This document shows positions 33,858 to 47,600 of a stretch of 64,000 nucleotides of DNA, in pieces. The stretch's first letter is position 1; every line of letters starts with the position of its first letter. The DNA is from Oryzias latipes. Lineage: Eukaryota > Chordata > Actinopteri > Beloniformes > Adrianichthyidae. The position numbers and the translations under genes were made by a program. Location: NCBI RefSeq assembly GCF_002234675.1, contig NC_019868.2, positions 24,628,293-24,692,292 on the forward strand, written 5' to 3'. The notes beneath the pieces are model-generated. The model did no database searches. It had not been told where the DNA came from and worked only from the letters and a program-made list of their open reading frames with translations.

Positions 33858-34400
33858 CATCTCTTAAAAAAGAGCCAATCGGTAGAAAGCATTTCAATAA
33901 AAAACTGATTACTCAGTTACTCCCTCAAGGCAAAAAGCAACAGATCAAAACGTGTTTTAATTAATTTTGTCTTATTTTGGGTTGGTGAAAAGTTGTTTAC
34001 AGTTTATGATGATATCCCTGACTGAGATGAAACACCATTACTATTTCTTTAAAGACCCACTCTGATTCTAAATGTGTTTTTGGTGTTTTTAACATGTTCA
34101 TGTGTCATTTTTCTGATGACGGGGGGCGTGTATTAAGAAATGAAGCTCATAATTGAATTTCTGGGTATTTCTTTATTCAAATCATTGGAAATCAGAAGCA
34201 GAATGCTTTTAAAATAGATTAACAGATGATCAGAGTGGGTCTTTAAGGAAAAATGTTATACTCACAGCAATTTACATTTTTTTTGTTATATTCTCTGCTT
34301 TTAGGAAATTATTCTTTGAGGATCAACTTGGAAGACTTTGATGGTCACCAGCGTGTCGCTGAATATACCAGCTTCAAAGTAGCAGACATCTCTTAAAAAA
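33858..34400 (+). repeat. 514-bp copy of fgl1-like intron 4/exon 5, flanked by a 14-bp direct repeat
   Basis: 33873-34386 matches 31097-31610 with no indel and very few mismatches (one seen: C/T at 31327/34103). It carries the end of intron 4, the compact MITE and 82 bp of exon 5. CATCTCTTAAAAAA stands just before the copy (33858-33871) and again just after (34387-34400), like a target-site duplication. There is no poly-A tail. The copied exon has no partner exons, so it is not expected to be coding. Confidence 0.9.
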
Positions 34401-35641
34401 TGAGGGAATAATCAAACAGTCCAGTTCTCTTTTGTTATGTTCAAGTAAAATGCAATATTTGATTAACTATTTGACTAATTTGCATCTAATTATTGTGGAA
34501 ATGAATTCCCCTTTAAAAATTCAAAGAGTTTTGTTTTCAAACTGAAAGGCGTCTTTGTAAGATCTCATCTGACAGACCCGTCTGGCGTCACAGGAACCCA
34601 GCAAGTCTAAATCTCTGTGAGAAATTCGCTTTCTCTTGTGGTACGTTTAATTATGACATGCGGTGGAGCCAGTTAGCAGGGCGGTGACGGTAATGACTCA
34701 TTCAGCTGTTTCTTTCTAAAAACCCCGTCCACGCAAATTTTAGTGGTGTCCAGAACTAACGAAATGTTAATGGTTACCAACGCTGATTGGCTGGCGTCAC
34801 TGTGCGTCTAGAGATTTTTTTTCGGTCAGCTGGAGCTCACGGAGGGAAAAAAACAAAAACAAACCACAACAATTATTTTCATCTCTCTGATTTCGGTCTT
34901 TAAATATTTGCGGACGGGTTCGCAACTTTTCAATCGCTGTAATTTCTCGGATGTACATTTAAAGGAAAACATCGCGAGAATGCGTTTAAAAACAGGTTTT
35001 TAAACGATAAGTGAGTAAGCTAACATTAGCTGATGTTGATCAATGTGTAAATTAGCGAGTTAATTATGTACTTGTTGTCTGTTAGCTTAGCAGTCACCCA
35101 TAAAACAGTTATTTAAGTTTTATTTATGTATTTGAAAAATATAATTAGGTATATTTTTAGTAAGCGGCGTCTTTTGTCGCAGGAAACATTTACTTCCTCG
35201 TAAGGCTAGCTTTGAGGTAGCCCGGTCGGTTAGCAACCGTCACTAAGCTACTCTTCCGCCTATTCGTCGCCAAGGTGACACAGTTGCTCCATCCTTCCTA
35301 CCCATCAATCCAAGTTTTTCTCTACATGCTATCCACTAAACTGTCATTATCCCCCCGAGACTATTTGGGTACGTGTGTCGTCTGGAGCTCTGTTTAGTGG
35401 ATGACCAAGCTCCCGGAGCCGCGCGCTACAGCTACCGGGTGGGCCGATGCTAGTAGTACTAGGAGCGGGGAAAACATAGCGGCGTGGGTCGACGAGGAAA
35501 TGTCAGAGCGGGGATGCCTCGTCCTGGAGACCGTCTTGTAGTAGACTGTGCGCTCTCCGCTCACCACCGAGATCTGGCTTCTACTAGACGAGGGGACCCA
35601 AGTTGCAGCAGTGACTCATATATGGATGGTGGGGTCGCAGG
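34401..35641 (+). promoter_or_regulatory. Upstream region and probable promoter of snx25
   Basis: Turns GC-richer from about 35160, with several CpGs (for example GCCGCGCGC near 35419). I see no clear TATA box. This is consistent with a CpG-type housekeeping promoter shortly before the first coding exon, but the transcription start cannot be read from sequence. Confidence 0.4.
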
Positions 35642-38600
35642 ATGCCCACCCCCTCAACTACCACTACACCACAGGCTGGAGGAGGGAGCAGCAGCGCCGG
35701 AGGAGAAGAAGAGGAGCTCATGTCTGCCACCCCAGCCTCCACCAGCGACACATCGCTCCGGTTCGTCCCGGCTTTCTGCCTGGGCGTGGTGGCAGCGGTT
35801 GTCTTTCAGCTGGCTTGGGGTGGCCTGACTGTCACCTCTTTCTTCCTCAAGTTGTTTATCTACATTTCATTCGCCTTGCTGTGTTTCTTGGCTGGAAGCT
35901 TTGTTCTGCTGGTCAGGAAAAGTCCTGTCAAAGTCAGCAGCTTTAACAGAAACAGAAGGCTGTGCATGGCAAGGCTGGACTTCTTCAACAAGCTTGTGGT
36001 AAGATCATTTGTCAAACGCACGTGTATAGCGATTATTAGAACTTTTGGTAATTTTACTGCATTTGCCAGAAATAATTTCACCACACAAATTGGAATTCTT
36101 CAAGACAAGTTTGTAGATTAAATTTGATTCATTTAAAGGATTTCCTTTCTTTTTTTGATTATGTGTTGCTTTAACGACTAAATAGAAATCTTCCTTTTGT
36201 GTCTTTTTTTTGTGCCTTTAGTCCGTTCTTTCTGGCCATGCATTTCTGCTCCCCCCACATCTTCCTTTTACCGTCCTATAAAACAAAAAAGCATCACATC
36301 TCTATTAAAAAACAAACAAACACACATTCAATACACACTGCAACAATAAACGTTTCTTCATTTAGGAATAGGAATATAACTTGAATTGATGCCACACAAG
36401 GGAAATTGATTTGTTACCATAGCTCAAAACAAAACAGACAAACAAACAAACAAATAAAAAAACAGCAGTCCTAATAATAGCAAGCTGCAGCCTAGCAGCT
36501 GCCTTTCAGAGGCTTTGTGTGCTGCTGTGTACTGATGATTTATTGATGTTGACATTGGAGCGAGATTGTCACAAACATTCGTGTGGTTGACGCATGAGCT
36601 GAGACAAACACTGATGCCTTGTTTGTCAGAATTTTGTATTTAATGGGGATTAACAGGATTTGTTGGACGACCCACTGATTGGTATTAACCGATTTTTAAT
36701 CTAAATGATCTTTTAGTGTTAAAAATCCCAATCATAACTGTCTGATTGTTGATTAGCAGTAAAGATGGCAAAAAGTGAAGATTCTCATGAGAAAAACTAA
36801 CTAAGCTGGAGTCTAGCCTTGTGATTGTTTTTTTTGACTGATGGAGGATTTAAATGTGTTAAAATCGCACATACAAATGAAGTAAAGAAATGTTGTGATA
36901 TTAGTGCACAAAGCAGCGTTTGAATTCCTTCAGTAAAGCATCATCCACGACGGATTCAGAATTAATAATCACATTTGCTTTGAAACCAGAAGCAATTGAA
37001 TCTTATTAAACTATTGTGATCTAATCTGCCACCTCCGTAAAATAAAATTAAATTCAACAAAATGAAGAAAATAAGCCCTCCACTACAAAACAAAAATGTC
37101 TTTGGTTTTATTAAAATCCTGATTAGATCGAGTCAGACTGATTTTAATTTTGGGAAAACGTTTGTGGAGATTTTTTTTCTAATAAAACAAGTTTATCTGG
37201 GAGAAACTCAATGACAGAACTTACAATAAATGATTCTTTTTTAAAACTGAATGCATTAAACTTTACGTACAGCTGTGTTAAATTTAAGGGTAGACGGATG
37301 CTGCATTTTAAAATAGAGCTTTTATTGCATCTTGGGATTTGCATCTTTCGCTTCTGCTTCCAGCAATCGATGATCTGCACAAAAGTCATCATAGAAGCAT
37401 TCTCCTTGACACTTTCAGGCTCGTTTTCCGTCTCCTGCTCCTTGACCAACTTACCGTTTACATCCTGTACTTCTTCTCTGCTCTTGAAGTTTAGAGACCG
37501 AATGCTTTTGTTGTTTTTCAGGGCCGTTATCTGGTGCCAGCCCAGGAATCAAGTCAGAGCAGAAGAGTCGTGGTGTCCCACAATGTGGACAAAGCTCTGA
37601 AAGAAGGTAAATAATCACAGTGTGGAGGAGCTCACAGCATCTAACTTTCTCATTAAAGGGAACACGATAAGCTATATTGGATGTCATGACCCTCAGGGTA
37701 AATGTAGACACTTAGAAGCTTTACATTTCCAATCTAGTGAACACAATTGTGTTCTCAGATTAAGTCTCTGAAAGGTAACCATTATGTGTCAGGAAGTTTT
37801 AACATTTATTTTACTGAATTATGCTCCAATGAAACTTGTTTTTAAAATGTTCTTATAGAGTTTTTCTGACATCATTTAGGAAAATTAAGCTCAAAATAGC
37901 CTTACTGAGTATTTCTTTTTCCAAATATTTGTGAATCAGGAGCAGGCAACAAAATGTTCTTTGAAAAAGATCCTATTTGTGATGTGGGAAACACTGTAGG
38001 AGGGCTACAAGCTCCCTGCTCTGACCTCTGAGCAACGGGGACGGGACGGGGAGTTGCACCGCGCCAACCATCCTGCCCACAACTCGGAGGTGAATTTCTG
38101 ATAAACTCCTGCCGCTCTGCAGAAACTTTGTCAAAAAAAAAACGACTGGTTTATTGATCTGGCTAAAAATGACATAATCATCATTAAAAGACCACTGGGA
38201 GCATTTTCAACATAACAAGAGATGGTCGGAGTGGGTCTTTAAATATTTTAGCTTCTCCTTACTTGAACTAGTAATTTACTTATATAAAGTTAAGGAAGTT
38301 TTAGATACAACTGCTACAAAATAGAAAAAATGCAAACCAGTTTTAGTAAAGTCCCTTTGTTTCAGCCACATAGGGGCTTACTTATCTTACTTACAGGACA
38401 GTTGTAAACATCAGAGCTCTGTTAGCCTGGAGCACTGAGTGAGTAATGGTTGACCTGGGTCATGGAAGAGTGAATATGCACCATCTGAAGCTCCCAGGCC
38501 TTTAAAAATGTCTTTTTTTAGCTAAATTTCAGGAAATAAATTGTTCCTTTTGCTGAATGAATATTAAACTTGATTATATCTGGCCATCAGGAACTCGATC

Positions 38601-41600
38601 AAAGTTTGGAGACCCACTTTGATCATCTTTCAATCTTTTCTAAATGTCTTCCCAGTGGTCTTTTATTTAAGATTATGCAGTTTTTTTGGGGCTTAAATCC
38701 AAAAAACCTGCGTCATCTCTTTAGTCTGCAGATTTCATTAGAAATTTGCCTCTGAGATATGGCATCGTTGTTGCAAATCAACCCCAACCCCCCTTCCCGA
38801 CACCCATAACTAAGAGCACTCACACTCTCCTGCTAGCTTACAGCCTCTCACACCCTCAACCTAACATTAGCGGTGCAACAAAAATGGCGAGCAGTATCTG
38901 AGTGATCTAAATGGCTTTTTTTTTTCATCTGCTCCTGATTCCCAACACTTTGAGTAGAGAAATACTCAGAAATGCAAATTTGAGCATCATTTTTTTTATA
39001 TATGTTCTCCATCGTCAGACACACGAACACCAAAAACACATTTTTATCGGAGAGAAACTAGATAAGTTTTCTACTATTCAAGATGGGTTATCATTAATAA
39101 CTCATTTATATTATAATTATCTGAAGGCGGTAAATTTAGCAGTTCAATTTCCTGGCAAAACAATAAAAACATAAAGAGAAATTAAGTAAATGTTCAAATG
39201 TTTTTTTTTTTTTAATTATTGGTGTTGATCCTTACAACACTTAACAACTCTGCTCTTTTTATAGGAAAAAGGAGAGACCATGTCCTGTCTCATCTCTGCA
39301 GGATGCATATTGATTGTGTAGAGTATTAAATAGGCTTAGCTCAGATGTAATTATCCAATAAATGATCCAATCTAAACCTTTAGAAGTATTTCACACTGAG
39401 GAGAGGGATGAGAGCGTGCATGTCGTCCTCCCACAGGCTGCCTGCGTTTGCCTCATGTTGAATGTGACGAATGGTCTGTTTTTTTGTGTGTTTTATGAGT
39501 CATCCCTGTGATAGACTAATGATCCGTCCTTTGAAGCGTCGGCGCTGCTGCACCTGGCCTTTGGGGAAATGAAACCTGCTGAACTATTTGTGTTCATTGG
39601 TTAGGCCAAGTTTGCTGCAGTAAAACTGCTCTTCTTTTCAGGAAAACAAAGTTAAAGACTTTCCAAAAAAAAGTCTAATTAAAACATGTACAGTATTTTT
39701 GTTTTGTTTTTTTACTGTCTGCTTGCGGGGGTGTTTGTATTGTCCTCTAATCTTTCCATTTCTCTCCCCCCCCAGTGTTTGACTATGCTTACAGAGATTA
39801 CATCCTCTCCTGGTACGCCCCCCTCAGCCGGGATGAGGGCCAGCTCTACTCCATGCTGTTGGAGGACTGGTGGCAGATGATCGGCCAGCTGAGGTCCAGG
39901 CTGGCCGACATCAACCTCGTCAACGTTGTGTGTTACGACAGCATCCGCATCCTTCACACACACTTCACCGACCTCAAGGCCGCATCTGCAAGGTAAAACA
40001 GCGCACAGCTGTTGCCTGTGTGGTTTTGGGGCAGTGTTTGCATCGGAGGAAAAACTCAATTAAAAAAATGGTGGTGCTTAAAAGCATCGACAGGCAGCCT
40101 GAGAGCCATGACTCACCGATGTTTGTCCACTTCTGATTTGTCGTCGAGAAGCCTCACCAGTGTCCGTATCCAGCATCATCACTTTATGTACACAGAGGGA
40201 GTCAAATTACTGCAATTCAGAGGAGGGTAAAAAGAAATCGTTAAAGTTCTAAACTCCTGCTTCCTTCAGCAACATGTGGACGGAGCTGACAGACTGAGTG
40301 ATGATTCATACACCTCATTTAGTTCTATTTTCTTGACAAGTCAGCCTCACAGCTGGATCAAACACGTCTGGCTTCCAGGATCTGCTGTAGTTAAAGAATG
40401 CGTGTTATGTTTAAGGAGGGAACATGGACATACACATTTATTGAGGGATAACTAATGATTCCAGTCAGGCTGGCTGCATGTCAGATGATATGATCAGACA
40501 TTAAGCTCTGGAGGAATAACATCTAAATAAAGAAGAAAAAAAAGAATCTCGTGTCACGTGTTCTGTGCTTCCAGACCAGAGGAAGTTTCTCGGCCTTTTC
40601 CCCTCCATCCCTGCTTGGTCAGCCCAGATCTGGAGATGGCCTTTCTGCGCTGTGTAGCAAGAATACTGTTGCTCTGTCTGCTGCCGCAAAAGGACGCCAA
40701 GTCACACACGCTACGCTGCTGCCTCACAGAGGTCATCACCTCCAAAGGTACCGATGAGCTGCATGACACTCAGCTGCACCTGTTATTAAGGCTTGAAAAT
40801 GTTGTTTATAGAAAGTTTTTGCTTAGATCCATTTTTGTAAGTTGAAGAAAGTTCTCATCACGCCCACTCAAACTTCTGCTGAATCAAATACCGTTGTCTC
40901 TTCTAAACACGTTAATAACTTCATAAAGTTACATGTGATGATATAAAGCTATTATCTTATTAAGATGAACTAGATTATTTAATTTTTTTTCATATGGCAA
41001 CAAAGGACTTCTCCTTTCAAGTCTAATAAGGGATGATTACATTTAATGGGACAGTAATGAGAAAGAGAAGCTCTCCAATTCTTTGATAGACAGATAAATA
41101 AAGAACGCTTCATTTAAAGCAGCCTTATAAAATGTACTGCGTACAAATGCAGGTTAGGATTCATATCTTACAAAATAATAGACAGTTGTGTTGTTATACT
41201 GGGTTCACTTTTAGCATTCATTTTCAACCTTTTTTGAGCCACGGCACACTTTAACCTTGACAAAAATCCCGCGGCACACCAGCATACAAAAAAAAAAAAA
41301 GGAGAAACTCATAGTCTGTGTTGATTCTACAGCCCCTCTGCAATCTCACGTGCATTTTTGTGATAATTGTGGCAGAAAAAGCTGGAAGCTGCAGATGTTT
41401 TTCTAAAAGATGTAATAAAGTTAAGTTAGAAGATTTAAAAACTGTTTGATGTGTTCGTTGTGGTTTCAAGACGTTAAAGGAAGACTCATTGTGCGCTGAG
41501 ACGCTGCCACTTAAACCCAATGCATCATGGTAGATGTAGTGTGAAAACTGCCGTGAAAGAGCAGAAAGACTGGCGTCTCTGAGCTTCATTGTTTTGTTCA

Positions 41601-44600
41601 CTTGTTCCCCGGTCTGACACCGGATTCTGTGGAAAGCTACACCGCTAAATATGAGCTTTAGCTGGTATTTTTGTTAGAACTGAGAGACTTTATGAGCTAA
41701 ATCGAAACAAGGAAGTGAAGACTTTAACCAGTTCTGATTGGTCAGACTGATGATGTGTGATTAAGCCTCCAAGAATAATTGGCGGAGACAGTTAAAGGGG
41801 CGGGACTTTTCCTAAAACAGTTATAGCTGCGGCTAAATCCCGGTACTGTCATTCTTTTCAAAGTGTCTTTAATAGAATCAAATACGGTAAACCAGGGCTC
41901 CAGACTGCGACCATTTGGTCGCATTTTGCGACCAAAATTTGAGAGTGTGCGACTGAATTTTACATCCAGTCGCACATGTGCGACCAGTAAATTTGCCTCC
42001 CCCACCCTACGTATTTTTTTATACATTAAACTTGGAAGGGGCACGTCAATGATCAATGAAATAATCAATGATACGAGAGCGCACACGCACGCAGGCAGAC
42101 ACACACACTCGAGCACATACTCATGAGACGCGAGCACACACTCGCGTGATGCCCGTCTGTGAGGCGGCCAATGCGTGTGAGAGGAATAGGGAAAGCCACT
42201 TTAAGTGGCTAAAATGCGTGGAGGGGGAGGGGCCTAGAGATAATCGAGCGCGCGTAACATCTGTCGGAAGGAAACGGAGAAAAATATCATCACAACCTGT
42301 GCGTGCATCTGAGCTATGAGGAAGCGAACTATAGATTCATTCTTCCGACCTGCTGCTAGTGTACCAGTGCCAGAGTGTACAGCAGGGGTCTCAAACTCTC
42401 GGCCCGCAGGCTATTTGCAGTCTCCAAGATGATATTTTGCGGCCCCCGCCTTAATATGAAGGTTTAATGATACTGCAGGCCGCCAGTTTTAATGAGTGAC
42501 ACTTTTTCATTGTCATGCACAGAGATGACCAACCAATCACAGTGGGGTATATGACTCTTGGGGGCGTGGCAATGACAGGACTTGAAAGCAGGAAACCTGA
42601 CAGCCCCCTCCCCGGACCACATTAAGGAGTTCCTTACTTTCCTTTTTAGAACGTATCTATTCGCTCGTAATTTTCTACATACATGCAGTCTGTGCTGAAC
42701 TTGTCTCGCACAGAACCGGAGGAAGGTTTAGGTTTTGGTTACGGCGGCGCATCAAACGGTTATGCACGGCCGTTACGGCAGCACACCGCTCCCGTCCCGC
42801 GGGAGTCGGGTCAGCTGAGGAGAATAAATGTCCCACACCTACATGCGTGACAGCTAACGGGGCTTGAACTTTAAACACGTGCGGGCAAAAACAACATTAG
42901 TTTTAGACACACTGAAAATACGTGGGGAAATGCAACGATAGACGTGCTTGACATGAACCGGCACCTCGCCTGGATCGTTGGGGAGACCAGGCCGGGGGGG
43001 TTGTTCTTAACATTCAATTTAGTTTTAATATTTCTCTCCTCCTTAGTATGATCTGTGTTGTTATATGTTTATGATTATTTTAATGTTTTGTAATGTATGT
43101 AGCCTTTTTTTTTAATGAATTGGTATTTTAAATTATTTTAATTTATCACTCAACTACAAAAACCATCAGGACACATGTCCCATAATGCATTGTTTTGTAG
43201 TCTGTAGGGCAGCTTTCAGTCAGTTCAGTTTCCAGCTGTGTCCGGGTAGGTTTGCCCCTTGCTCCCACCCCTTTCTCGCGATATATTTGCGATGATTGAC
43301 AGTTGATGTTAGAGCAAAAACAAAAATATATGTCTCACACCAGGTGATCTGCGCAGCGTTGAGTTCACCTGGGTGATCTCAAGCACACTTATTGTGCATC
43401 TTGGCTGCACCTATTTGGTGTCACAAAGATACATTTCCATCTGTTTTCTTTACTATTTGTACTGTCATGACAGTGATGGTGCTGTCAGTTTACCTTCTTG
43501 TTGCATCTTCAAAAGTGCAGATTAAAATGTGACACTGAATTTGAAACAGCACATTGTAATTTCTGCATCTATTATTAAAGTATTTATTCATAATACAGTG
43601 GAAATTAGTAGATTTGGTTAGCATGTTGATTTACGGTATGCGCCCCTAAATTTTCTGGTTGTGCCCCTAAAATTTTCAGTTAGGGGCCACAGTGCTCCTA
43701 GTGAAAAAAGTTAGTCTGGAGCCCTGCGGTAAACGCAAAGAAAAAAGTATTTCACGATCTTTCATATTTCTAACTACTCAGTGTTTTATCAGGGCCTGTT
43801 TGGATGAACAAAGAGTTGATAACCTGGAGATGGTAAATGTTTTTAGATCAGTTAATGAGGGCAATTTCCCACGGCACACCTGACTATCTCCGCCGCGGCA
43901 CACTGGTTTAAAAACACTGAACTAGGTCACTAAATTTTAGTATTTTCAAATGACTAAATGATGAACCTGAGGGATCTCTACATTTACTTTTTGTAATGAT
44001 TCTTATTGCCGTTTTCTTTGGTAACGGTAGGATTGGGGTTAAATATGTTTTATAAATAGTGCTCCAAATTTCTACACAATATTAAAAGTGTGGGGCAAAC
44101 TTTCATGTGACCACTCTCGCCAATCAGGGGTGAGCTTTTTGGAAGCCACTCTCCTACCATTTGAAAGTGCGCTACACAAAATCTGTTAAAAGTTTTGAAC
44201 GTTCAGCGTGAGACTACATACTTTTATTGAGGCCTCTGATCGGTCAGTTAATAACTTGAATAACTTTTACTACTGAAAAAAGAAGGATTAACAAAAAAGA
44301 TGTTAAAAAAAGCACAATAGAATAAGTAATAGCTGTTTATTTCTCGGAAGAAGTCTATGGTATTTTGGCCACTTGGAGCCTGTGGTCACTTCCTGTTTGA
44401 AATGTCAAGGGGGAAGGGGTCGCTCAGTCCAACCCTCATATACAGTCAATGTTTGGAACAAATGAAAAGGTCCTCCAAACACAAACTCCCTCACTTCTTG
44501 TCATTCGTTTAACATCATTTGTATAATATGGTATTTCCTCTGATAGAACAAGTGATTTCTACCCAAATGATGGCATTCAGACAGTTTTAGCAGAACAAAA

Positions 44601-47600
44601 AGCGAATGTGTTGTTTCTGCCTGTGTTTCTCAGTGTTGAAGCCTCTGGTGGAGGTGCTCAGTGATCCAGACTCCATAAATAGGATGCTGCTGTCTCAACT
44701 GGAGCAGAGGGAGCAGCAGGCTGAGCAGCAGAAAAAAGCCTACACCTACGCTGCCTCCTATGAAGACTTCATCAAACTGATATCAACTTCTACTGATGTC
44801 GATTTCCTCAAACAACTCAGGCATGACAGCAAAGGGACACACACACTCACAAGTACACACACACTCGACATGAAACTGCACCTTCCTTCCCAAATTCACT
44901 CTACTGTGTGTGTATTCAGGATGACAGACGGGCTAACCAGTGATAGTTTTGCCATAGAGCAGTTACTATGGAAACAGATCGGGATTTTACCTATACTGAA
45001 AAACTACAGATCGTTATTGGGGCATTTTCACAATCCGTCAGTGTTGTCTCACTGATTATGTATTATATATACGGTACACAGAAAATTGGTGTGATTTTTT
45101 TGTCATATTTTTCTCTTTCAGTTTTATTCTGCTTATTTATCTGAGAATTTTGGCTTGCTTGATGTCTTTTCTTTCTCTGTATTTTCCTTGTTAGGTATCA
45201 GATAGTGGTGGAAATTATCCACGCCACAACCATCAGCACCCTGCCTCAACTCAAAAAGCAGAAAGGTAAAATAATTGCACAATTGCGTGGCAGCAAATCC
45301 CTGAAAACAAGACAAATATGATGCCTTTACTGTAACTGGAATTTTTAAAACTTTCCATCGTCGCTCGCTTTTAGAACGAAAAGGTAAAGAGTCTGCTGCC
45401 ATGAAGGCAGATCTGCTGAGGGCCAGAGATATGAAGCGATATATCAATCAGCTGACTGTTGCTAAGAAACAATGTGAGAAACGGATCCGGCTGCTCGGTG
45501 GACCCAACTATGAAAATAATGAGGACGGAGGAGCCGACGACAGCGATGAGCCTCAAAGCCAAAAGGTGCGCTTCGTTTGGATATAAAATCACTTAGAATG
45601 GTAAAAACGCCTCAAAGTCACCTTGAAAAACAATACAAATATTTTTGTTTTTGCTCTTTTCTCATGCAGATACTGCAGTTTGATGAAATTCTGTGTAATC
45701 CGGGTTACAGAGAGCATTTCAGAGTTTACATGGAAAGAGTGGACAAAAGAGCTCTAATCTGCTTCTGGGAACTTGTGGAAACTTTGAAAACTGCCAATAA
45801 GGTTTTCTTTCAACACATTTTATTGTTTATCCCAACAACTGCTTGTTATTGTTATTTTAAAAGCTAAAAAATCAGATGATACATTTTGTAAAGCTGTGTT
45901 TGGAGGTTAAATTTGTTTTAAGAGAATCTTAAAGAAAAAGATCATGTCATTTATGTCTTTCCTTATATTTGTTTTTAGCTTCCCTGCTAATCTAAATAAA
46001 AACATTTCTGCATGTTGAGTGATAAGTGCTGTTCAATTTCTAAATAACCTTGGGAGATTTTTTATAAGAAAAGATACACATAACATATTTTTTTTTCATG
46101 TGTTTGGCAGAATGAAGTCCCCCAAATCGTTGGAGAGATCTATCAGAAATTCTTTGTTGAAAATAGGGAAATTCAAGTCGAGAAGTTTCTTCTGAAGGAA
46201 ATCCAGCAAAGCCTGGTGGGAAATCGAGGAACACAGGTCTTTGTTAGACTCCAAGAGCAGGTAAGTAACATTTTCCATTTTATTTTGGTTCACCTGTAAA
46301 GCACCAAACCACAACCAAGGCTCCACAGAGATTATTGAAATAGTACTCATTTGTCTGAAATGTCTGAAGAAGTGACCAACAGATTACACTGGAAGGTCTG
46401 CGGTTCCCTGTGTTCATTAAAAATGTATCTCACAGTTTTATTTTTTTATGGTAAAACTTTGCTCACATTTCCTGTAGGTGGCTGAGACGATGAGAGAACG
46501 GTACTATCCTTCTTTCTTGGTTTCTGACCTCTACGACAAGCTGATCAGACGAGACGAGCAGCACTGCCAGTCGCAGGGCAGCCCAGAGGAGAAGGGGGAA
46601 GAGGTCTGCTGCGCACACATAAACGAAGAAGACTTGTTTATGTTTTTCTGCAGTCAAATGCTTTGAGTCAGTCTTTATAATAGCTGGTCTGTACCCTTTT
46701 GTCTGCAGTGCCAGGGTCTTGATGCAGGAGAAGAGGAGTGTGATGAGGGCACTAAAGGAATCAATGAACAGGCCAGCTATGCTGCCACTAAATTACGCCA
46801 ACTCTACGACAAACTGGAGTACAAGAGACAGGCTCTGGGCTCCATTCAAAACGCCCCCAAACCAGACAAAAAGGTAACCGATCACAAGCAGACGCTTCAG
46901 AAATGTAACAATACTGCATCAAAAGTCATGTTTTAGTTGATCTCATTGGATTATAGCACTTTAGGGCTGGACTTCACTGTAAAACTTCTAGATTTAGACT
47001 CTTAAGGTCACAACTTGATTCAGATCAGATGTGTTTTTTTTAATTAGAAACTAAAGAACAGTTTGTTCTTTCCACCCACCTGAGAAAAACACAACAAACT
47101 GCTTTTAAAAATAGATTCATAGATCCAGGTTGCACATTTTTAGTGAGGAGGAACTCCGTTATATACGCCAGTATATAACTTTGATTTCCATGCTGTCTTA
47201 TGTGCATTTACAGATAGTCAGCAAGCTAAAGGAGGAAATCGGAGCCATGGAGAAGGAGCACAGCGAACTCCAGCAGCATATCACGAGAACAGACTGGTGG
47301 TGTGAAAATCTGGGGCACTGGAAGGCTACCATTACATCTGCTGAGGTCACAATATTTTTTTTTCTTTCATCCTGTTCTGTAGTTTTGACCTTGTGTTGGT
47401 TTACTGTTTAATTGATCCGAAGACCCAAAAGTCCTTTAAAACATTTGCTTTAATGAGAGAAATAACGGACACTAGTGTGATCACTCAAGCGGAACAGCAA
47501 ATTCAATTAGGGAAAAATAAATGTTCAACCACAGAAGCAGCTGAATTGTTTCTACTTGGTTGTTAACATTACTGCTGAAAAGTCCTCCTGTCAATCAATC

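Larger units (their letters stand above)
41215..43919. mobile_element. hAT-like element, outer copy interrupted by another hAT-like insertion
   Basis: Left CATTCATTTTCAACC...GAGCCACGGCACAC and right CGCGGCACACTGGTTTAAAAACACTG are inverted versions of one terminus. No clear 8-bp duplication remains, so it is old. No transposase is encoded. It is interrupted at 41893-43726. Lies in snx25 intron 4. Confidence 0.7.

Noticed and set aside
34316-34386. Alternative extra exon of the fgl1-like gene
   Set aside because: The duplicated exon 5 is truncated at its 3' end, lies beyond the fgl1-like stop codon and polyadenylation region, and lacks a donor.
42068-42319. Open frame with THTRAHTHE-type repeats
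   Set aside because: A CA-rich low-complexity stretch within the inner hAT-like element.
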